Positions 52,325-62,381 of a DNA stretch of 64,000 nt are shown here, piece after piece. A program made the position numbers and the translations under genes. The stretch covers positions 1 to 64,000 of the forward strand of contig NZ_JAVRIC010000011.1 in the NCBI RefSeq assembly GCF_031846245.1, in the 5' to 3' direction. The DNA is from Banduia mediterranea. GTDB lineage: Bacteria > Pseudomonadota > Gammaproteobacteria > Nevskiales > Nevskiaceae. Position 1 is the first letter of the stretch; every line of letters starts with the position of its first letter. The notes beneath the pieces are model-generated. The model had not been told where the DNA came from. It made no database searches and was given only the letters and a program-made list of their open reading frames with translations.

Positions 52325-52765
52325 TTGCTGGAAGCGCTGAGCAAGCTGTTCGCCCGTGGCGATGAACCGAACCAGGATCCGGAAGCGAAACGCCGCATGG
52401 CGGTTGCGGTGCTGTTGCTGGAGATCGCCCGCGCCGATTTCGAGTTGCAGGAGACCGAACACAAGACCGTGCGTGACCTGGTTGGGCGCCATTTCGGGCT
52501 CGACTCGGCCGCGCTCGACATGTTGATGGAACGCGCCGGCCGGGAGCTGCGCAGCACGACCTCGCTCTACGGATTTGTCGAGACCCTGAACCGCTCACTG
52601 AGTTACGAAGACCGTCAGGGCATGATCAACATGATCTGGCAGGTCGCTTTTGCGGACGGTCGGCTCGATCCGAACGAGGAAGTGCTGGTGCGGCGTCTTG
52701 CGGACATGCTGCATATCCCGCACAAGGATTTCATACGCGAAAAGCTGCGCGTCTCGGGTGACTGA
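52325..52765 (+). CDS. TerB-family protein
   Basis: A 146-aa all-helical cytoplasmic protein with two TerB-type acidic motifs: LLLEIARADFELQETEH (about 31-47) and IWQVAFADGRLDPNEE (about 105-120). Both match the E-I-x-x-A-D-x-x-x-x-x-x-E metal-binding pattern. TerB relatives are linked to tellurite and stress responses, but a stand-alone protein like this has no proven function. It starts with TTG; AAGGA lies seven bases upstream. It may be cotranscribed with the barrel protein. Confidence 0.82.
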   Translation: MLEALSKLFARGDEPNQDPEAKRRMAVAVLLLEIARADFELQETEHKTVRDLVGRHFGLDSAALDMLMERAGRELRSTTSLYGFVETLNRSLSYEDRQGMINMIWQVAFADGRLDPNEEVLVRRLADMLHIPHKDFIREKLRVSGD

Positions 52766-52804
52766 TCCCGCGTTGGTCCATGCTGCGAACGGGGTGCGGC
52801 GCTG

Positions 52805-55800
52805 ATGGCGAAGCGGGAGCTCAGCCGGGCCTGGCTGGCAAACCGGCGGGTCATGACCAAAATCGCCGTGACCTTCGGCAGCTTGCTGCTGTTGTTCGCT
52901 GTGACCTGCGGCCTGTTCTTCGTATCGCAGCAGCTCACCGAGGACGCGCGCCGCTGGACCGCGCATACCCTCGAGGTATTGCTCGCCGGCGAGGAGATCA
53001 AGGGCCTGGTGCTTGATCAGCAGCGACTGGTCCGGAATGCATTGATCTACGAGTCGCCGGATGAGCTCGCTGGCTATCGTGAATCCGCCCGCCGGTTCGA
53101 CGATGCCTTGGCATCCCTGGTGATATTGGTCAGCGACAATCCGCAGCAGCGGGTCGGTGCCGAGCGGATCGGTGAGCTGATGGACGACTATCGCGAGATC
53201 GTCGTCGTGCCGATGCTGGCGGTCGAGGGGCGCCGCGGGTTGGCCGCCTTGCGTGCGCCGTTCTCGATGGAGGACGGCCCGCTCAGGCGCGGTGCCGTCG
53301 TGATCGATCAGCTGTTCGACCAGTTGACGCGCTTCATCAGTGCAGAACGCAAGTTGTTGGCGGAGCGTGAAGCGCGCCTGGACCGGTCCAAACTGATCAG
53401 CAACATCGAAGTGCTCGGCATGCTGGCGCTCGGGATCTTCATCGGCTGGGGGACGCTGCGGCTGGCCTCCCGCTCGATTGCCGGCCCGCTCGAAAAGCTG
53501 ACGCGCGAGACCCAGGAGCTGGCCGGCGGCCGACTCGATATCGAGCTGTCGTACAGGAGCCACCGCGATGAGGTCGGCGATATCGCGCGTGCGCTCGAAG
53601 TGTTCCAGGACGCTGCACGAAATACCGCCGATCGGGAGTGGATCAAGACCTGTTTGGCCAGCATCAGTGTGGATATGGGCTCTGAGGCGACGCCACGCGC
53701 GCTCGCCACCATCGTACTCTCGCGTTTGTGTCCCGTGGTCGAGCTGCCGTACGGAGCCTTGTTCTACCGGGATGCCGAACAAGACACCTACGAGCCCATC
53801 GGAAGTCATGGTACGCAGCCCACGACCAAGGCTGTTCGCGAGGGTGAGGGGCTGGTTGGACAATGCGTGCGGACGCGAAGCCCCATGCGGATCGATGCCT
53901 TGCCCGCGGACTACGTGCGTATCGAATCCGGTCTGGGCGCAGCCACTCCGCGGGTGCTGTATCTGTGGCCGCTGATTACCGCTGGCGGTAACGTGGTCGC
54001 TGTGCTCGAACTGGCCGGATTCCAAGCCATCGATGTCCGCCAGCAGGAACTCGTCACGGAACTCACCAAAGTGATGTCCCTGGCTCTGGAGTCTCTGGGA
54101 CATGCACAACGCACACGCCAGTTGCTCGAGGAAACTCAGGCGCAGGCCGAGGAATTGCATGCCTCACAGGAGGCTCTGCGCGGAAGCAATGAAACCTTGC
54201 AGTCGAGCAATGCGCAACTCGAAGAACAGAGCCAGCAGCTACGCGCGTCCGAAGAGGAACTGCGGGTGCAGCAGGAGGAACTGCAATCGACCAACGAGGA
54301 ACTGGAGGAGAAGAGCCGTACCCTGGGCGAATTCAACGAGCAGTTGCAGAGCTTCCGGCGGGAACTCGAGCAGCGCAACCAGGACCTGGAACAGGCCAGC
54401 CAGTACAAGTCGGAATTTCTGGCGAACATGTCGCACGAGCTGCGTACGCCGCTCAACAGCCTGCTGATACTCGCCAAGACCCTGGCCGACAACGACGAAG
54501 GCAACCTCAGCGAAGACCAGATCGAATCCGCCCGAATCGTGTTCGAAAGCGGAACCAATCTGCTGCAGCTCATCAACGACATTCTCGATCTGTCGAAGAT
54601 CGAGGCCGGCAAGATGGAGGTGGTCACTGATTTCATCGACCTGCCGCTGTTCGCCGCCGGGCTCAAGCGCGAGTACCAGCATGTCGCACGTCAGCGCGGG
54701 CTCGATTTCCATATCGACATCGCCGCCGAGGCGCCGGAATGCTTGCAGACCGACTCGCACAAACTGCGACAGATCCTGGTGAACCTGATCGGCAATGCGT
54801 TCAAGTTCACCGCCAGCGGTGGCGTAAGTTTGCGCATCGAGCCGGTGCGTGAGCAACGCCTGTTTGGCGGGGTTCCGGCGTTCGTACGCCTGGTGGTCAC
54901 CGACACCGGCATCGGCATTCCGGCTGAAAAATTGGAGCGCATCTTCCAGGCTTTCGAGCAGGTCGACAGTTCGACCAGCCGCAATTACGGCGGGACCGGG
55001 CTCGGGCTTTCCATCGTGCGCGGTCTGGCGATGATGCTTGGCGGGGAAATCGGCGTGCACAGCCGCGAAGGCGAGGGCTCCTCATTCAGCCTGATCCTGC
55101 CCGAGATGCCACCCGCCGAGGCCGACCGGCCAAGTCAGGCGCCCTTGCGTCGCGACGGGGTGACGACGCAGGCGCCGCAGCCGCCGACCATCTTGACCGA
55201 AGCGGCAGCGCCGGTCAGTACGCGGGCACTGGTCGATGACGACCGCGATCGCATCGAGGCCGGCGATACGGTGATACTCGCGGTGGAAGATGATCCGGTC
55301 TTCCTCAAGATCCTGGTGGATGTGACGCGCAAAAAGGGCTTTCGAGTGCTCGCCGCGCTCGACGGAGCCAGTGCCCTGATCCTGGCCGGGCAGTATCGGC
55401 CGACCGGCGTGCTGCTGGATGTGGCTCTGCCGGGCATGAGTGGCCTGGACGTGATCGAGCACCTCAAACGCAATCCGGTGACGCGCACGATCCCTGTCCA
55501 CATGATTTCCGCTGGCGAGGAGTCGGCCAAGAGCCTGGAGCTGGGCGCTGTCGGCTTCCTGCACAAACCCGTCAGCAAGGAAGGTCTCGACCAGGCCTTC
55601 GACCGCGTGATGCACTTCGCCTCGAATGGCGCCCGCACCGTGCTGGTGGTGGACGATGACAATGCATCAAGGGTCGCAGTACGCAAGCTGCTGTCCGAAG
55701 CGCAGGTCGAACTCACCGAGGCGGCGACGGCGGCCGATGGTCTCAAAGCCTTGCAGGACGGCCAGTTCGACTGCGTGATTCTGGACCTGGGGCTGCCGGA

Positions 55801-56449
55801 CGGAACCGGCTTCGATCTGCTGGAACAGGCAGCACGCAGTGGTCCGGTGCCACCCGTGGTGGTTTATTCGGCACGCGAGCTGACGCGCGAGGAGAACCTC
55901 CAGCTGCATGAATACACCGACAGCATCGTCATCAAGGGCGCGCGCTCGCCGGAAAGGTTGCTGGATGAGGTGAGCCTGTTCCTGCACGCGATCCGCCGTG
56001 AATCGGCATCGGCGCCGGCCTTGGTGCCCCAGCCGGAGCGCAGTACCGACCTGGCTGGAAAGACCGTGCTCGTGGTTGACGATGACATGCGCAACGTGTT
56101 CGCCTTGTCCAAGGCGCTGCGTAGCCGCGGCCTCAACGTAGTGGCGGCGCAGGACGGCTTCAAGGCACTCGAGCAGCTGGAGAAGCAGCCCGTCGTGGAC
56201 ATAGTGCTGATGGACATCATGATGCCCGGCATGGACGGTTACGAAACCATGCGCCGCATCCGCGGCAACGCGCAATGGCTGCGTCTGCCGATCATCGCGC
56301 TCACCGCAAAGGCGATGCGTGGCGATCGCGAGAAATGCCTTGAAGCCGGCGCCAACGACTATCTGTCCAAACCGATCGACGTCGAGCGGCTGGTGTCGCT
56401 GATGCGTGTCTGGGCCGGCGGCGACAACATTCGCAAACCGCTGGCCTGA
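52805..56449 (+). CDS. Hybrid sensor histidine kinase with HAMP, GAF and three receiver domains
   Basis: A 1214-aa protein. TM1 is about 18-42, an extracytoplasmic CHASE3-like helical domain about 43-200, TM2 about 201-222, and HAMP about 222-275. GAF lies at about 285-430, and a long coiled coil at about 435-535 ([18 protein letters not shown]). HisKA has H-box [11 protein letters not shown] (His544); HATPase has N664, DTGIG at 700 and GTGLGLS at 730. REC1 (Asp872), REC2 (Asp994) and REC3 (Asp1137) have acceptor Asp residues; REC2 has Lys1044 in an unusual IVIKGA context. This is the architecture of multi-receiver stress kinases of the CheBR-linked type. It is followed closely by cheR, cheB and REC-GGDEF genes. 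Confidence 0.92.
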   Translation: MAKRELSRAWLANRRVMTKIAVTFGSLLLLFAVTCGLFFVSQQLTEDARRWTAHTLEVLLAGEEIKGLVLDQQRLVRNALIYESPDELAGYRESARRFDDALASLVILVSDNPQQRVGAERIGELMDDYREIVVVPMLAVEGRRGLAALRAPFSMEDGPLRRGAVVIDQLFDQLTRFISAERKLLAEREARLDRSKLISNIEVLGMLALGIFIGWGTLRLASRSIAGPLEKLTRETQELAGGRLDIELSYRSHRDEVGDIARALEVFQDAARNTADREWIKTCLASISVDMGSEATPRALATIVLSRLCPVVELPYGALFYRDAEQDTYEPIGSHGTQPTTKAVREGEGLVGQCVRTRSPMRIDALPADYVRIESGLGAATPRVLYLWPLITAGGNVVAVLELAGFQAIDVRQQELVTELTKVMSLALESLGHAQRTRQLLEETQAQAEELHASQEALRGSNETLQSSNAQLEEQSQQLRASEEELRVQQEELQSTNEELEEKSRTLGEFNEQLQSFRRELEQRNQDLEQASQYKSEFLANMSHELRTPLNSLLILAKTLADNDEGNLSEDQIESARIVFESGTNLLQLINDILDLSKIEAGKMEVVTDFIDLPLFAAGLKREYQHVARQRGLDFHIDIAAEAPECLQTDSHKLRQILVNLIGNAFKFTASGGVSLRIEPVREQRLFGGVPAFVRLVVTDTGIGIPAEKLERIFQAFEQVDSSTSRNYGGTGLGLSIVRGLAMMLGGEIGVHSREGEGSSFSLILPEMPPAEADRPSQAPLRRDGVTTQAPQPPTILTEAAAPVSTRALVDDDRDRIEAGDTVILAVEDDPVFLKILVDVTRKKGFRVLAALDGASALILAGQYRPTGVLLDVALPGMSGLDVIEHLKRNPVTRTIPVHMISAGEESAKSLELGAVGFLHKPVSKEGLDQAFDRVMHFASNGARTVLVVDDDNASRVAVRKLLSEAQVELTEAATAADGLKALQDGQFDCVILDLGLPDGTGFDLLEQAARSGPVPPVVVYSARELTREENLQLHEYTDSIVIKGARSPERLLDEVSLFLHAIRRESASAPALVPQPERSTDLAGKTVLVVDDDMRNVFALSKALRSRGLNVVAAQDGFKALEQLEKQPVVDIVLMDIMMPGMDGYETMRRIRGNAQWLRLPIIALTAKAMRGDREKCLEAGANDYLSKPIDVERLVSLMRVWAGGDNIRKPLA

Positions 56450-56469
56450 CGGAGCCGCCGGGTGCCCGC

Positions 56470-57315
56470 ATGAGCAGCCTCCATCCATCGGACCTGCAGG
56501 ACATCGAAGTTCGCCTGTTCGTGCAGGCCATGCAGCTGCGCTACGGCTACGATTTCAGCGGTTATTCGCCAGCCTCGTTCAAGCGCCGCGTGCGCGGTGC
56601 CACCGAACACTTCGGCCTGGCCACGATCTCGCAACTCACGGAACGCGCGTTGCATGACGAGACCTTGTTGACACAACTGATCGCGCGTCTTTCGGTGCCG
56701 GTGACGGAGATGTTCCGCAACCCGGAGGTGTTCCAGCAGCTGCGCGAGGACGTGCTGCCGTGGTTGTCGAGCTTCCCGCAGTTCAACATCTGGCAGGCCG
56801 GCTGCGCCAGCGGCGAGGAGGTGTATTCGCTGGCGATCCTGCTGGAGGAAGCCGGTCTCTACGACCGGGCCCTGATCTACGCCACCGACTTCAACGAGCA
56901 CGCGCTGGACCGCGCCCGTGAAGGTATCTACGCGGCACGCGAGGCGCGACTGTTCTCGGAGAACTACCAGCGCGCCGGCGGTAGTGGCTCGCTGTCCGAC
57001 TACTACGTGGCCGGCTATGACCATATCAAGCTCGACGCACGCCTGAAGCGCAACATCAGCTTCGCCAATCACAATCTCACGGCGGACGGCGTGTTCTGCG
57101 AGGCGCATCTGATTCTGTGCCGTAACGTGCTGATCTACTTTTCCGACAGCCTCAAGGATCGCGTGCTGACGCTGTTTCGCGACAGCCTGGCGCGGGGGGG
57201 CTATCTGTGTCTCGGCAACAAGGAATCGCTGATATTGTCCACGCTGGCGGACGAGTTCAAGCCGGTGAGCAGCGGCCACGCCTTCTACAGGCTACGCAGC
57301 ACGAATGCCGTCTAG
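56470..57315 (+). CDS. CheR-type SAM-dependent protein methyltransferase
   Basis: A 281-aa enzyme. The N-terminal helical domain has GYDFSGYSPASFKRRVR. The Rossmann domain contains VTEMFRNPEVF, the SAM motif AGCASGEEVYSLAI, ATDFNEHALDRAREGIY and ILCRNVLIYF. CheR methylates Glu side chains of chemoreceptors, but none is encoded nearby. In this operon it may modify the coiled coil of the hybrid kinase or other partners. It starts 20 bp after the kinase stop and overlaps cheB by 11 bp. Confidence 0.92.
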   Translation: MSSLHPSDLQDIEVRLFVQAMQLRYGYDFSGYSPASFKRRVRGATEHFGLATISQLTERALHDETLLTQLIARLSVPVTEMFRNPEVFQQLREDVLPWLSSFPQFNIWQAGCASGEEVYSLAILLEEAGLYDRALIYATDFNEHALDRAREGIYAAREARLFSENYQRAGGSGSLSDYYVAGYDHIKLDARLKRNISFANHNLTADGVFCEAHLILCRNVLIYFSDSLKDRVLTLFRDSLARGGYLCLGNKESLILSTLADEFKPVSSGHAFYRLRSTNAV

Positions 57316-57886
57316 ACGGTATCGGGCAGTGGTCGTTGGCGCTTCGCTGGGCGGCTTTCATGCCCTGCGAACGTTGTTCGCGGCCCTGCACGGCCGTTTT
57401 CCCTGGCCGGTGATCGCGGTCCTGCACACCGCAACCGAAGACGTGTCCGACATGGCTCAGCTGTACGCCGCACGGACGCCGTTGAATGTATCCGAGGCGC
57501 CGGAGCGAGTCGCGCCGCAGGCCGGCAATGTCTATCTCGCGCCGGGCGGCATGCACTTGCTGATCGAAACCGACGGACGGTTCGCATTCTCCACCGAGGC
57601 GCGCGTGAACTTTTCGAGACCGTCGATAGACGTGCTGTTCGACAGTGCCGCAGACGTCTATCGTTCCGGGCTGATCGGAGTCGTGCTGACAGGCGCCAAC
57701 GATGACGGGGCCCGCGGGCTGTCCGCGATCCGCTCACGCGGCGGGCTGGCCATCGTCCAGAACCCCGCGACCGCGGAAGCGCCCAGCATGCCGGCTGCCG
57801 CGCTGGATATCGCCGGCGCGGACTATGTGCTCGACCTTGAGAAGCTCGGGCCGCAGCTCAATCGACTTGCAGGACTGGATGCATGA
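57305..57886 (+). CDS. CheB-type methylesterase catalytic domain (no receiver)
   Basis: A 193-aa protein consisting only of the CheB effector domain. The Ser-His-Asp triad is Ser14 (GASLGG), His41 (VLHTATED) and Asp134 (LTGANDDGARG), with LAPGGMH and FSRPSIDVLF in the expected places. It would remove methyl groups or deamidate Gln on targets of CheR. Lacking the regulatory receiver found in classical CheB, it may be controlled by complex formation. Both ends overlap neighbouring genes. Confidence 0.92.
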   Translation: MPSRRYRAVVVGASLGGFHALRTLFAALHGRFPWPVIAVLHTATEDVSDMAQLYAARTPLNVSEAPERVAPQAGNVYLAPGGMHLLIETDGRFAFSTEARVNFSRPSIDVLFDSAADVYRSGLIGVVLTGANDDGARGLSAIRSRGGLAIVQNPATAEAPSMPAAALDIAGADYVLDLEKLGPQLNRLAGLDA

Positions 57887-58899
57887 ATCAGCACATGAAA
57901 GGGACCAGGCCGAAAATACTGGTCGTCGACGACACGCCGGCCAATCTGGTCGCAATGCGTCGGCTGCTGTCCAAGGTCGATGCCGAACTGGTGGAGGCGA
58001 ATGGAGGCAACGAGGCACTGGCGGCCACGCTGGAGCACGAGTTCGCACTGATTCTGCTCGACGTACAGATGCCCGATATCGACGGTTTCGAAGTAGCCAG
58101 CCTGCTATCCGAGGAGGAAAGCACGCGCGACACGCCGTTGATCTTCGTCACCGCCGCCAGCAGCGACGAACTCAACCGGCTGCGCGGCTACCGGTCCGGC
58201 GCTGTCGACTACATCACCAAGCCGATCAACGACATGGTGCTGCTGTCGAAGGTCAATATTTTCCTCGACCTGTTTCGTGGTCGCCGCGAACTGGAGGTGC
58301 TGCTGGCGAGGCTCGCCGAGCAGAACAAGCAGTTGGAGATCGAGATCACCGAACGTCGGCGGCTGGAAGCGCTGGCGCGCCATCAGGCCGGCCATGATCC
58401 ACTGACCGGACTACCCAACCGCATGTTGTTTCACGACCGGCTGGCGACGGCGATCGAGCGCAGCCACCGCAGTGGACACATGTTCGCACTGGCCTACATC
58501 GACATCGACGGGTTCAAACCGGTCAATGATCAGCACGGGCACGATGCGGGCGACGAATTGCTCAAGAGCATCGCGCAGAGAATGCGAACGATGACGCGTA
58601 CAGAAGACACGGTCGCTCGTCTGGGCGGAGACGAGTTCGCGGTGATCATGGAGGGCTTTGTCGACCAGACGACGGCGGCCTTGCGTCTGTCCGAGGACAT
58701 CTGCGTGTCTTTGCGCGAGCCATATCACCTGAGCGCTGGTGAACCGGCAAACTCGGTCGAAGTCGAGGTCGGTGCAAGTCTCGGGCTTGCGCTGTTCCCG
58801 ATCAACGCCGCAGATGCCGACAGCTTGGTACGGGCGGCCGATCGGGCGATGTACGCCGCCAAGCGCGGTGGCAAGAACCGGTGCGTCGTCGCCGACTGA
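57883..58899 (+). CDS. Response regulator diguanylate cyclase (REC-GGDEF)
   Basis: A 338-aa protein. The receiver (about 10-130) has VVDDTPAN, Asp60 in LLDVQMPDIDG, FVTAAS and Lys in YITKPIN. A short coiled coil follows, then the GGDEF domain (about 170-335) with DPLTGLPNR, the catalytic GGDEF at 248-252 and a complete RxxD inhibitory site (R239, D242) five residues before it. It should make c-di-GMP when phosphorylated and be subject to product inhibition. Its ATGA overlap with cheB places it as output of the hybrid kinase module. Confidence 0.93.
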   Translation: MNQHMKGTRPKILVVDDTPANLVAMRRLLSKVDAELVEANGGNEALAATLEHEFALILLDVQMPDIDGFEVASLLSEEESTRDTPLIFVTAASSDELNRLRGYRSGAVDYITKPINDMVLLSKVNIFLDLFRGRRELEVLLARLAEQNKQLEIEITERRRLEALARHQAGHDPLTGLPNRMLFHDRLATAIERSHRSGHMFALAYIDIDGFKPVNDQHGHDAGDELLKSIAQRMRTMTRTEDTVARLGGDEFAVIMEGFVDQTTAALRLSEDICVSLREPYHLSAGEPANSVEVEVGASLGLALFPINAADADSLVRAADRAMYAAKRGGKNRCVVAD

Positions 58900-58919
58900 G
58901 TTCTTCGGACTCAGTCGGC
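58891..58919. terminator. Bidirectional hairpin between convergent genes
   Basis: GCCGACTGAGT (58891-58901) and ACTCAGTCGGC (58909-58919) form a perfect 11-bp stem with a 7-nt loop. The stem includes the stop codons of both the cyclase gene and the convergent LuxR-type gene. No T-run, so it may be a weak or Rho-assisted terminator on either strand. Confidence 0.5.
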
Positions 58920-59861
58920 GCCGGAGTTGACCAAAGACGCCAGTTCGTCGCGACTGGACACGGCCAGCTTGGTGTAGATGCGCTGCAGGTGGTTGGAGAC
59001 CGTGGACGGAGAGATGTCGAGATCGCGTGCCACGGACTTGTAGCTGCGTCCCGAGGCGATCGCATCCGCGATCTCACGTTCCCGATCCGTCAGGCGTTCA
59101 AGCGCGCCACGCTCCCAGATGCGGACATAGGCCAGATCCTTGTCGACTTCCACGAACACGGTGAGCCGACCCACTGTGATCTCGCTGCGCATGGTGTCGT
59201 CCGGAATGTCGAACGGCAAGGGGCCGCCGCGCCAGCTTGGGAAATGCTTCTGGATCATCGACAGGAACGAATCCTGCGCGTGGTAAACGCGGCCCTCGCT
59301 GTCCACCAGCGCGGTCGGCCGGTTCCAGTGCCTGGCGGTGGGGCGCGCGGCATTGAGGAAGTAGGACTGCGTCGCGGCGGCGGTCATCAGCGGCGCGGCG
59401 CGCGCCAGCAGGTACTTCGCCTCGCTGCCGAACGGTGGATCATCAAGGCTGCGGAACAGCGCGATCTCGGTACACAGCCCGGTGAGCTTGTCTTCCACGC
59501 GAATGGCGAGGATACGGCCCAGATCGAGTGGCTCCAGCACTCTTCGGTTGAAGGACTCAACACGCAGTTGTTCGTCGCTGATCAGGTCTTCGAGCGCCAC
59601 GGCAACACCGGGCTCGGCGCCGATCGCCGCGTACACGGCGATGTTGGCGCGATTGCGCGACAGCACCGCCGCAGTGGTCGGCGGCAGATTGACCAGCGTC
59701 TGGCTGTGCGTAATCTCTGACACGATGTGACCGCGTCGCCACATCGCCCCCGTCGCCGGGATCATCTGCAAAAGCTCCTTGAGCAACCATTCGCGAAAAG
59801 TACTTCCGTCGACGCAAATAGCTCCTTCGAAGAAGAGCCGCGCCAGACTGGCGGTGTCCAT
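58911..59861 (-). CDS. LuxR-type helix-turn-helix transcriptional regulator
   Basis: A 316-aa protein with a C-terminal LuxR/FixJ DNA-binding domain: LTDREREIADAIASGRSYKSVARDL, then ISPSTVSNHLQRIYTKL at about 275-305. The N-terminal 240 residues are not a receiver or clear autoinducer domain; they look PAS/GAF-like (ALVDSEGRVYHAQDSFLSMI at about 185-205 fits a PAS core). A cytoplasmic ligand sensor is likely, signal unknown. The ATG at 59861 follows a G-rich stretch; an upstream ATG at 60017 would give an unlikely N-terminus. It converges with the signalling operon. Confidence 0.85.
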   Translation of the reverse strand: MDTASLARLFFEGAICVDGSTFREWLLKELLQMIPATGAMWRRGHIVSEITHSQTLVNLPPTTAAVLSRNRANIAVYAAIGAEPGVAVALEDLISDEQLRVESFNRRVLEPLDLGRILAIRVEDKLTGLCTEIALFRSLDDPPFGSEAKYLLARAAPLMTAAATQSYFLNAARPTARHWNRPTALVDSEGRVYHAQDSFLSMIQKHFPSWRGGPLPFDIPDDTMRSEITVGRLTVFVEVDKDLAYVRIWERGALERLTDREREIADAIASGRSYKSVARDLDISPSTVSNHLQRIYTKLAVSSRDELASLVNSGAD

Positions 59862-60221
59862 ATTTCTTAGCCCCCCCGAGCTGCAAAGCGGTTGATGAAT
59901 TGCCGCCATTCTAACCTGTCCGAAGTTCCCTAAACGTTCTTGGGGTAGTTCTGCCCTGGCCAGTCCAGGGGATACCGGGCGGCCGAAGATTGCTGTCATG
60001 GCAAGCATTCCAGTCAATTCCCGATGTTTTGCTTGGATAATCGCTTGACCGCTTTTTCACTAGCCCCCGTATGGGGTGTTCGCTCCGGACTCTAGTCATG
60101 CTGGCGCCTTGGGTATGTGACTTTTGGATAGGTCCGGACTAGGGTGAGCGTTGGAACCCGTACGGGAAGCAAACGGGTCGTCTGGGGCGGCAAAGGAATG
60201 CTTGTCGTCAGGAGAACAGGG
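59862..60221. other. Divergent intergenic region with candidate operator sites
   Basis: A 360-bp gap between the LuxR-type gene and the secreted-protein gene. It contains CCCCGTATGGGG (60065-60076) and two TCCGGACT sites (60084-60091 and 60133-60140) spaced 49 bp start to start, each followed closely by a TAG. These could be regulator-binding sites for one or both divergent genes. No RNA gene is seen. Confidence 0.4.
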
Positions 60222-60851
60222 ATGTTGAATCGATCCATCAGCCGGTGGCGCGCAGCGTTTTCGATGCTTTGCGCATGGTCGTGCATACAGATCGGGCCGG
60301 CGTGGGCCCTGGATTTCGAAGGGCAGGCCGCTACCGACCTGGCCCGTTTCCAGGATCTGCTGGAAGTGGCCAAACTGCGGGATGCGCACGAGATCGAGCT
60401 GCCGGTTGCCGGTGGCAATCTGGAAGTCACCGTCCGTGCCGGCAAGGTTTCCGATCAGGACTGCCACTACTACGAAACCCTGCGCAAGCACAGCGCCCGC
60501 CAGCCGGCGACGCTGCGCATCTGGCGGTCCGCCCATGCGCTGCCGTGCGCACGACTGGCCGATGATCTGCGGGCCAATCTGACGACCTTCGACATCGAAC
60601 CTTCGGGCCTCGTCAGAACCGCGATTTCGCCGGTTTCGGCCGACGGGCGGGCCGGGTCGGCACATGTCGCCTTGACCGCCGGTGCACGAATTCGCAGCGA
60701 GCCTTCGTTGCAGTCGCTCAAGGTCAGGCCCACTCGCAGTGAAGCCGAGGTGGGTCCGTTGACGGCCGGTGACTGGCATCCGGTGCTGGAACACGGACGC
60801 GTGATCGGCTACGTTCACCGCGCCGTGGTCGAGCGGCTCGGTTCAGGCTGA
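60222..60851 (+). CDS. Secreted hypothetical protein with possible C-terminal SH3-like fold
   Basis: A 209-aa protein with a signal peptide (AAFSMLCAWSCIQIGPAWA). The mature N-terminal part (ARFQDLLEVAKLRDAHEIELPV, DCHYYETLRKHSARQPATLRIW) is unfamiliar. The C-terminal 60 residues (VALTAGARIRSEPSLQSLKV to VIGYVHRAVV) have the outline of a bacterial SH3 domain. Probably periplasmic; function unknown. AGGAGAACAGGG directly precedes the ATG at 60222, supporting this start over 60144. The amidase gene follows after 34 bp. Confidence 0.6.
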   Translation: MLNRSISRWRAAFSMLCAWSCIQIGPAWALDFEGQAATDLARFQDLLEVAKLRDAHEIELPVAGGNLEVTVRAGKVSDQDCHYYETLRKHSARQPATLRIWRSAHALPCARLADDLRANLTTFDIEPSGLVRTAISPVSADGRAGSAHVALTAGARIRSEPSLQSLKVRPTRSEAEVGPLTAGDWHPVLEHGRVIGYVHRAVVERLGSG

Positions 60852-60885
60852 GGTCGCGCCCCTCTTTGACAACAGACACACTACT

Positions 60886-62373
60886 GTGGATTTCGAGGAA
60901 TACCGGCGATATGACGCCGTAGGCCTTGCGGCGCTGGTCGCACGCGGAGAAGTGTCGGCCGAGGCCCTGCTCGAACTGGCCCTGGCGCGCAGCCGCGAAG
61001 TCGGCCCCAGGATCAACGCGATCGTGCACGACCTTGGCGATGCGGCACTCTCGCAGTTGGCTCGGCGCGCGCCTGCTGGTGCATTGGCAGGCGTGCCATT
61101 CCTGGTCAAGGATGTGTCGCAGGATATCGAGGGCGTGCCTACCCAGGCCGGTAGCCGCGCGCTGATGGACGCCGTGGCGCCGGCGACGGTGACGGCCGTG
61201 CGGCGCTGGATGGAGGCCGGTCTCATTGTCTTCGGAAAGACCGCGACACCGGAATTCGCCCTCAAGGGCATCACTGAAGCCCACGCCTATGGCGCGACGC
61301 GCAATCCCTGGAACCCGGCGCGGACGCCGGGTGGCTCCAGTGGCGGCGCAGCGGCCGCGGTCGCCGCCGGCATCGTGCCGATGGCCGGTGCCAACGATGG
61401 TGGCGGTTCGATCCGGATTCCCGCGGCGTACTGCGGCCTGTTCGGTCTGCGTCCCTCGCGTGGCCGCGTGCCGATGGGGCCCACCTATGGCGAACTCTGG
61501 GAGGGCGCGAGCAGCGATTTGGTGGTGTCGCGCTCGGTTCGCGACAGCGCCTTGGCGCTTGATCTGGCACAGGGCGCCGACGTCGGCGCGCCGTTCGTGA
61601 TCGCGCCCCCGCAGCGACCGTATCTCGATGAGGCGGCGATCGACCCGCCGCCGCTGCGCATTGGTGTCCTCACGCGTTCGCCGATCGGCACGCCAGTGGA
61701 TGCGGCCTGCGTCGAAGCCGTGGACCGGACCGCGACGCTGCTCGAATCGCTGGGGCACCACGTCGAGTGGGCCGAACCGGACATCGATGGCGCCGCGCTG
61801 GCCGACAGCTATCTGCGCATGTATTTCGGACAGGTGGCGGCCGATGTCGAACGTGCGCGCAGGCTGACCGGACGCAATGACTTCGAGGCGGAGACGCGGG
61901 CGCTGGCGGCGCTGGGGCGATCGATGAACGCGGGCGAATATGTCGCTTCGCGACGTCGCTGGAACGTCTTCGCGCGGGCGCTTGGTGACTACCACCAGCG
62001 CTACGACCTCTTGATGACGCCCACCGTGGCGATGCGTGCCGCGCGCATCGGCGAACTCGAACTCTCATCCGGCAAGCGGCTGATGATCTTGCTGATGCTG
62101 GGTTTGCGCGCCGGCCGCCTCGCGCTCAGGTCCGGCATGGTCCGGCAGCTTGCGCAGGACAGCCTGCAACGCACGCCGTTTACGCAGCTGTCCAATCTGA
62201 CCGGCACGCCGTCGATGTCGGTACCGCTGCACTGGGACGGCGAGGGCATGCCGGTTGGCGTGCAGTTTGTCGCCGCCTTCGGCGGCGAGGATCGGCTGCT
62301 GCAACTGGCCGGGCAGCTGGAGCGGGCGCAGCCCTGGTTCGATCGCGTGCCGACCGACTCCAAGGTCGCCTGA
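60886..62373 (+). CDS. Amidase-signature family hydrolase
   Basis: A 495-aa enzyme with the Ser-cisSer-Lys triad of the amidase signature family: Lys in [10 protein letters not shown] (about 74), cis-Ser and nucleophile Ser in [14 protein letters not shown] and [14 protein letters not shown] (about 145-180). [14 protein letters not shown] and [13 protein letters not shown] form the C-terminal part. It hydrolyses carboxamides; resemblance to 6-aminohexanoate-cyclic-dimer hydrolase-type amidases is possible but the substrate is not known. GTG start with a poor ribosome-binding site; no signal peptide. It converges with valS, ending 8 bp from its stop. Confidence 0.88.
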   Translation: MDFEEYRRYDAVGLAALVARGEVSAEALLELALARSREVGPRINAIVHDLGDAALSQLARRAPAGALAGVPFLVKDVSQDIEGVPTQAGSRALMDAVAPATVTAVRRWMEAGLIVFGKTATPEFALKGITEAHAYGATRNPWNPARTPGGSSGGAAAAVAAGIVPMAGANDGGGSIRIPAAYCGLFGLRPSRGRVPMGPTYGELWEGASSDLVVSRSVRDSALALDLAQGADVGAPFVIAPPQRPYLDEAAIDPPPLRIGVLTRSPIGTPVDAACVEAVDRTATLLESLGHHVEWAEPDIDGAALADSYLRMYFGQVAADVERARRLTGRNDFEAETRALAALGRSMNAGEYVASRRRWNVFARALGDYHQRYDLLMTPTVAMRAARIGELELSSGKRLMILLMLGLRAGRLALRSGMVRQLAQDSLQRTPFTQLSNLTGTPSMSVPLHWDGEGMPVGVQFVAAFGGEDRLLQLAGQLERAQPWFDRVPTDSKVA

Positions 62374-62381
62374 GCGCGGGG

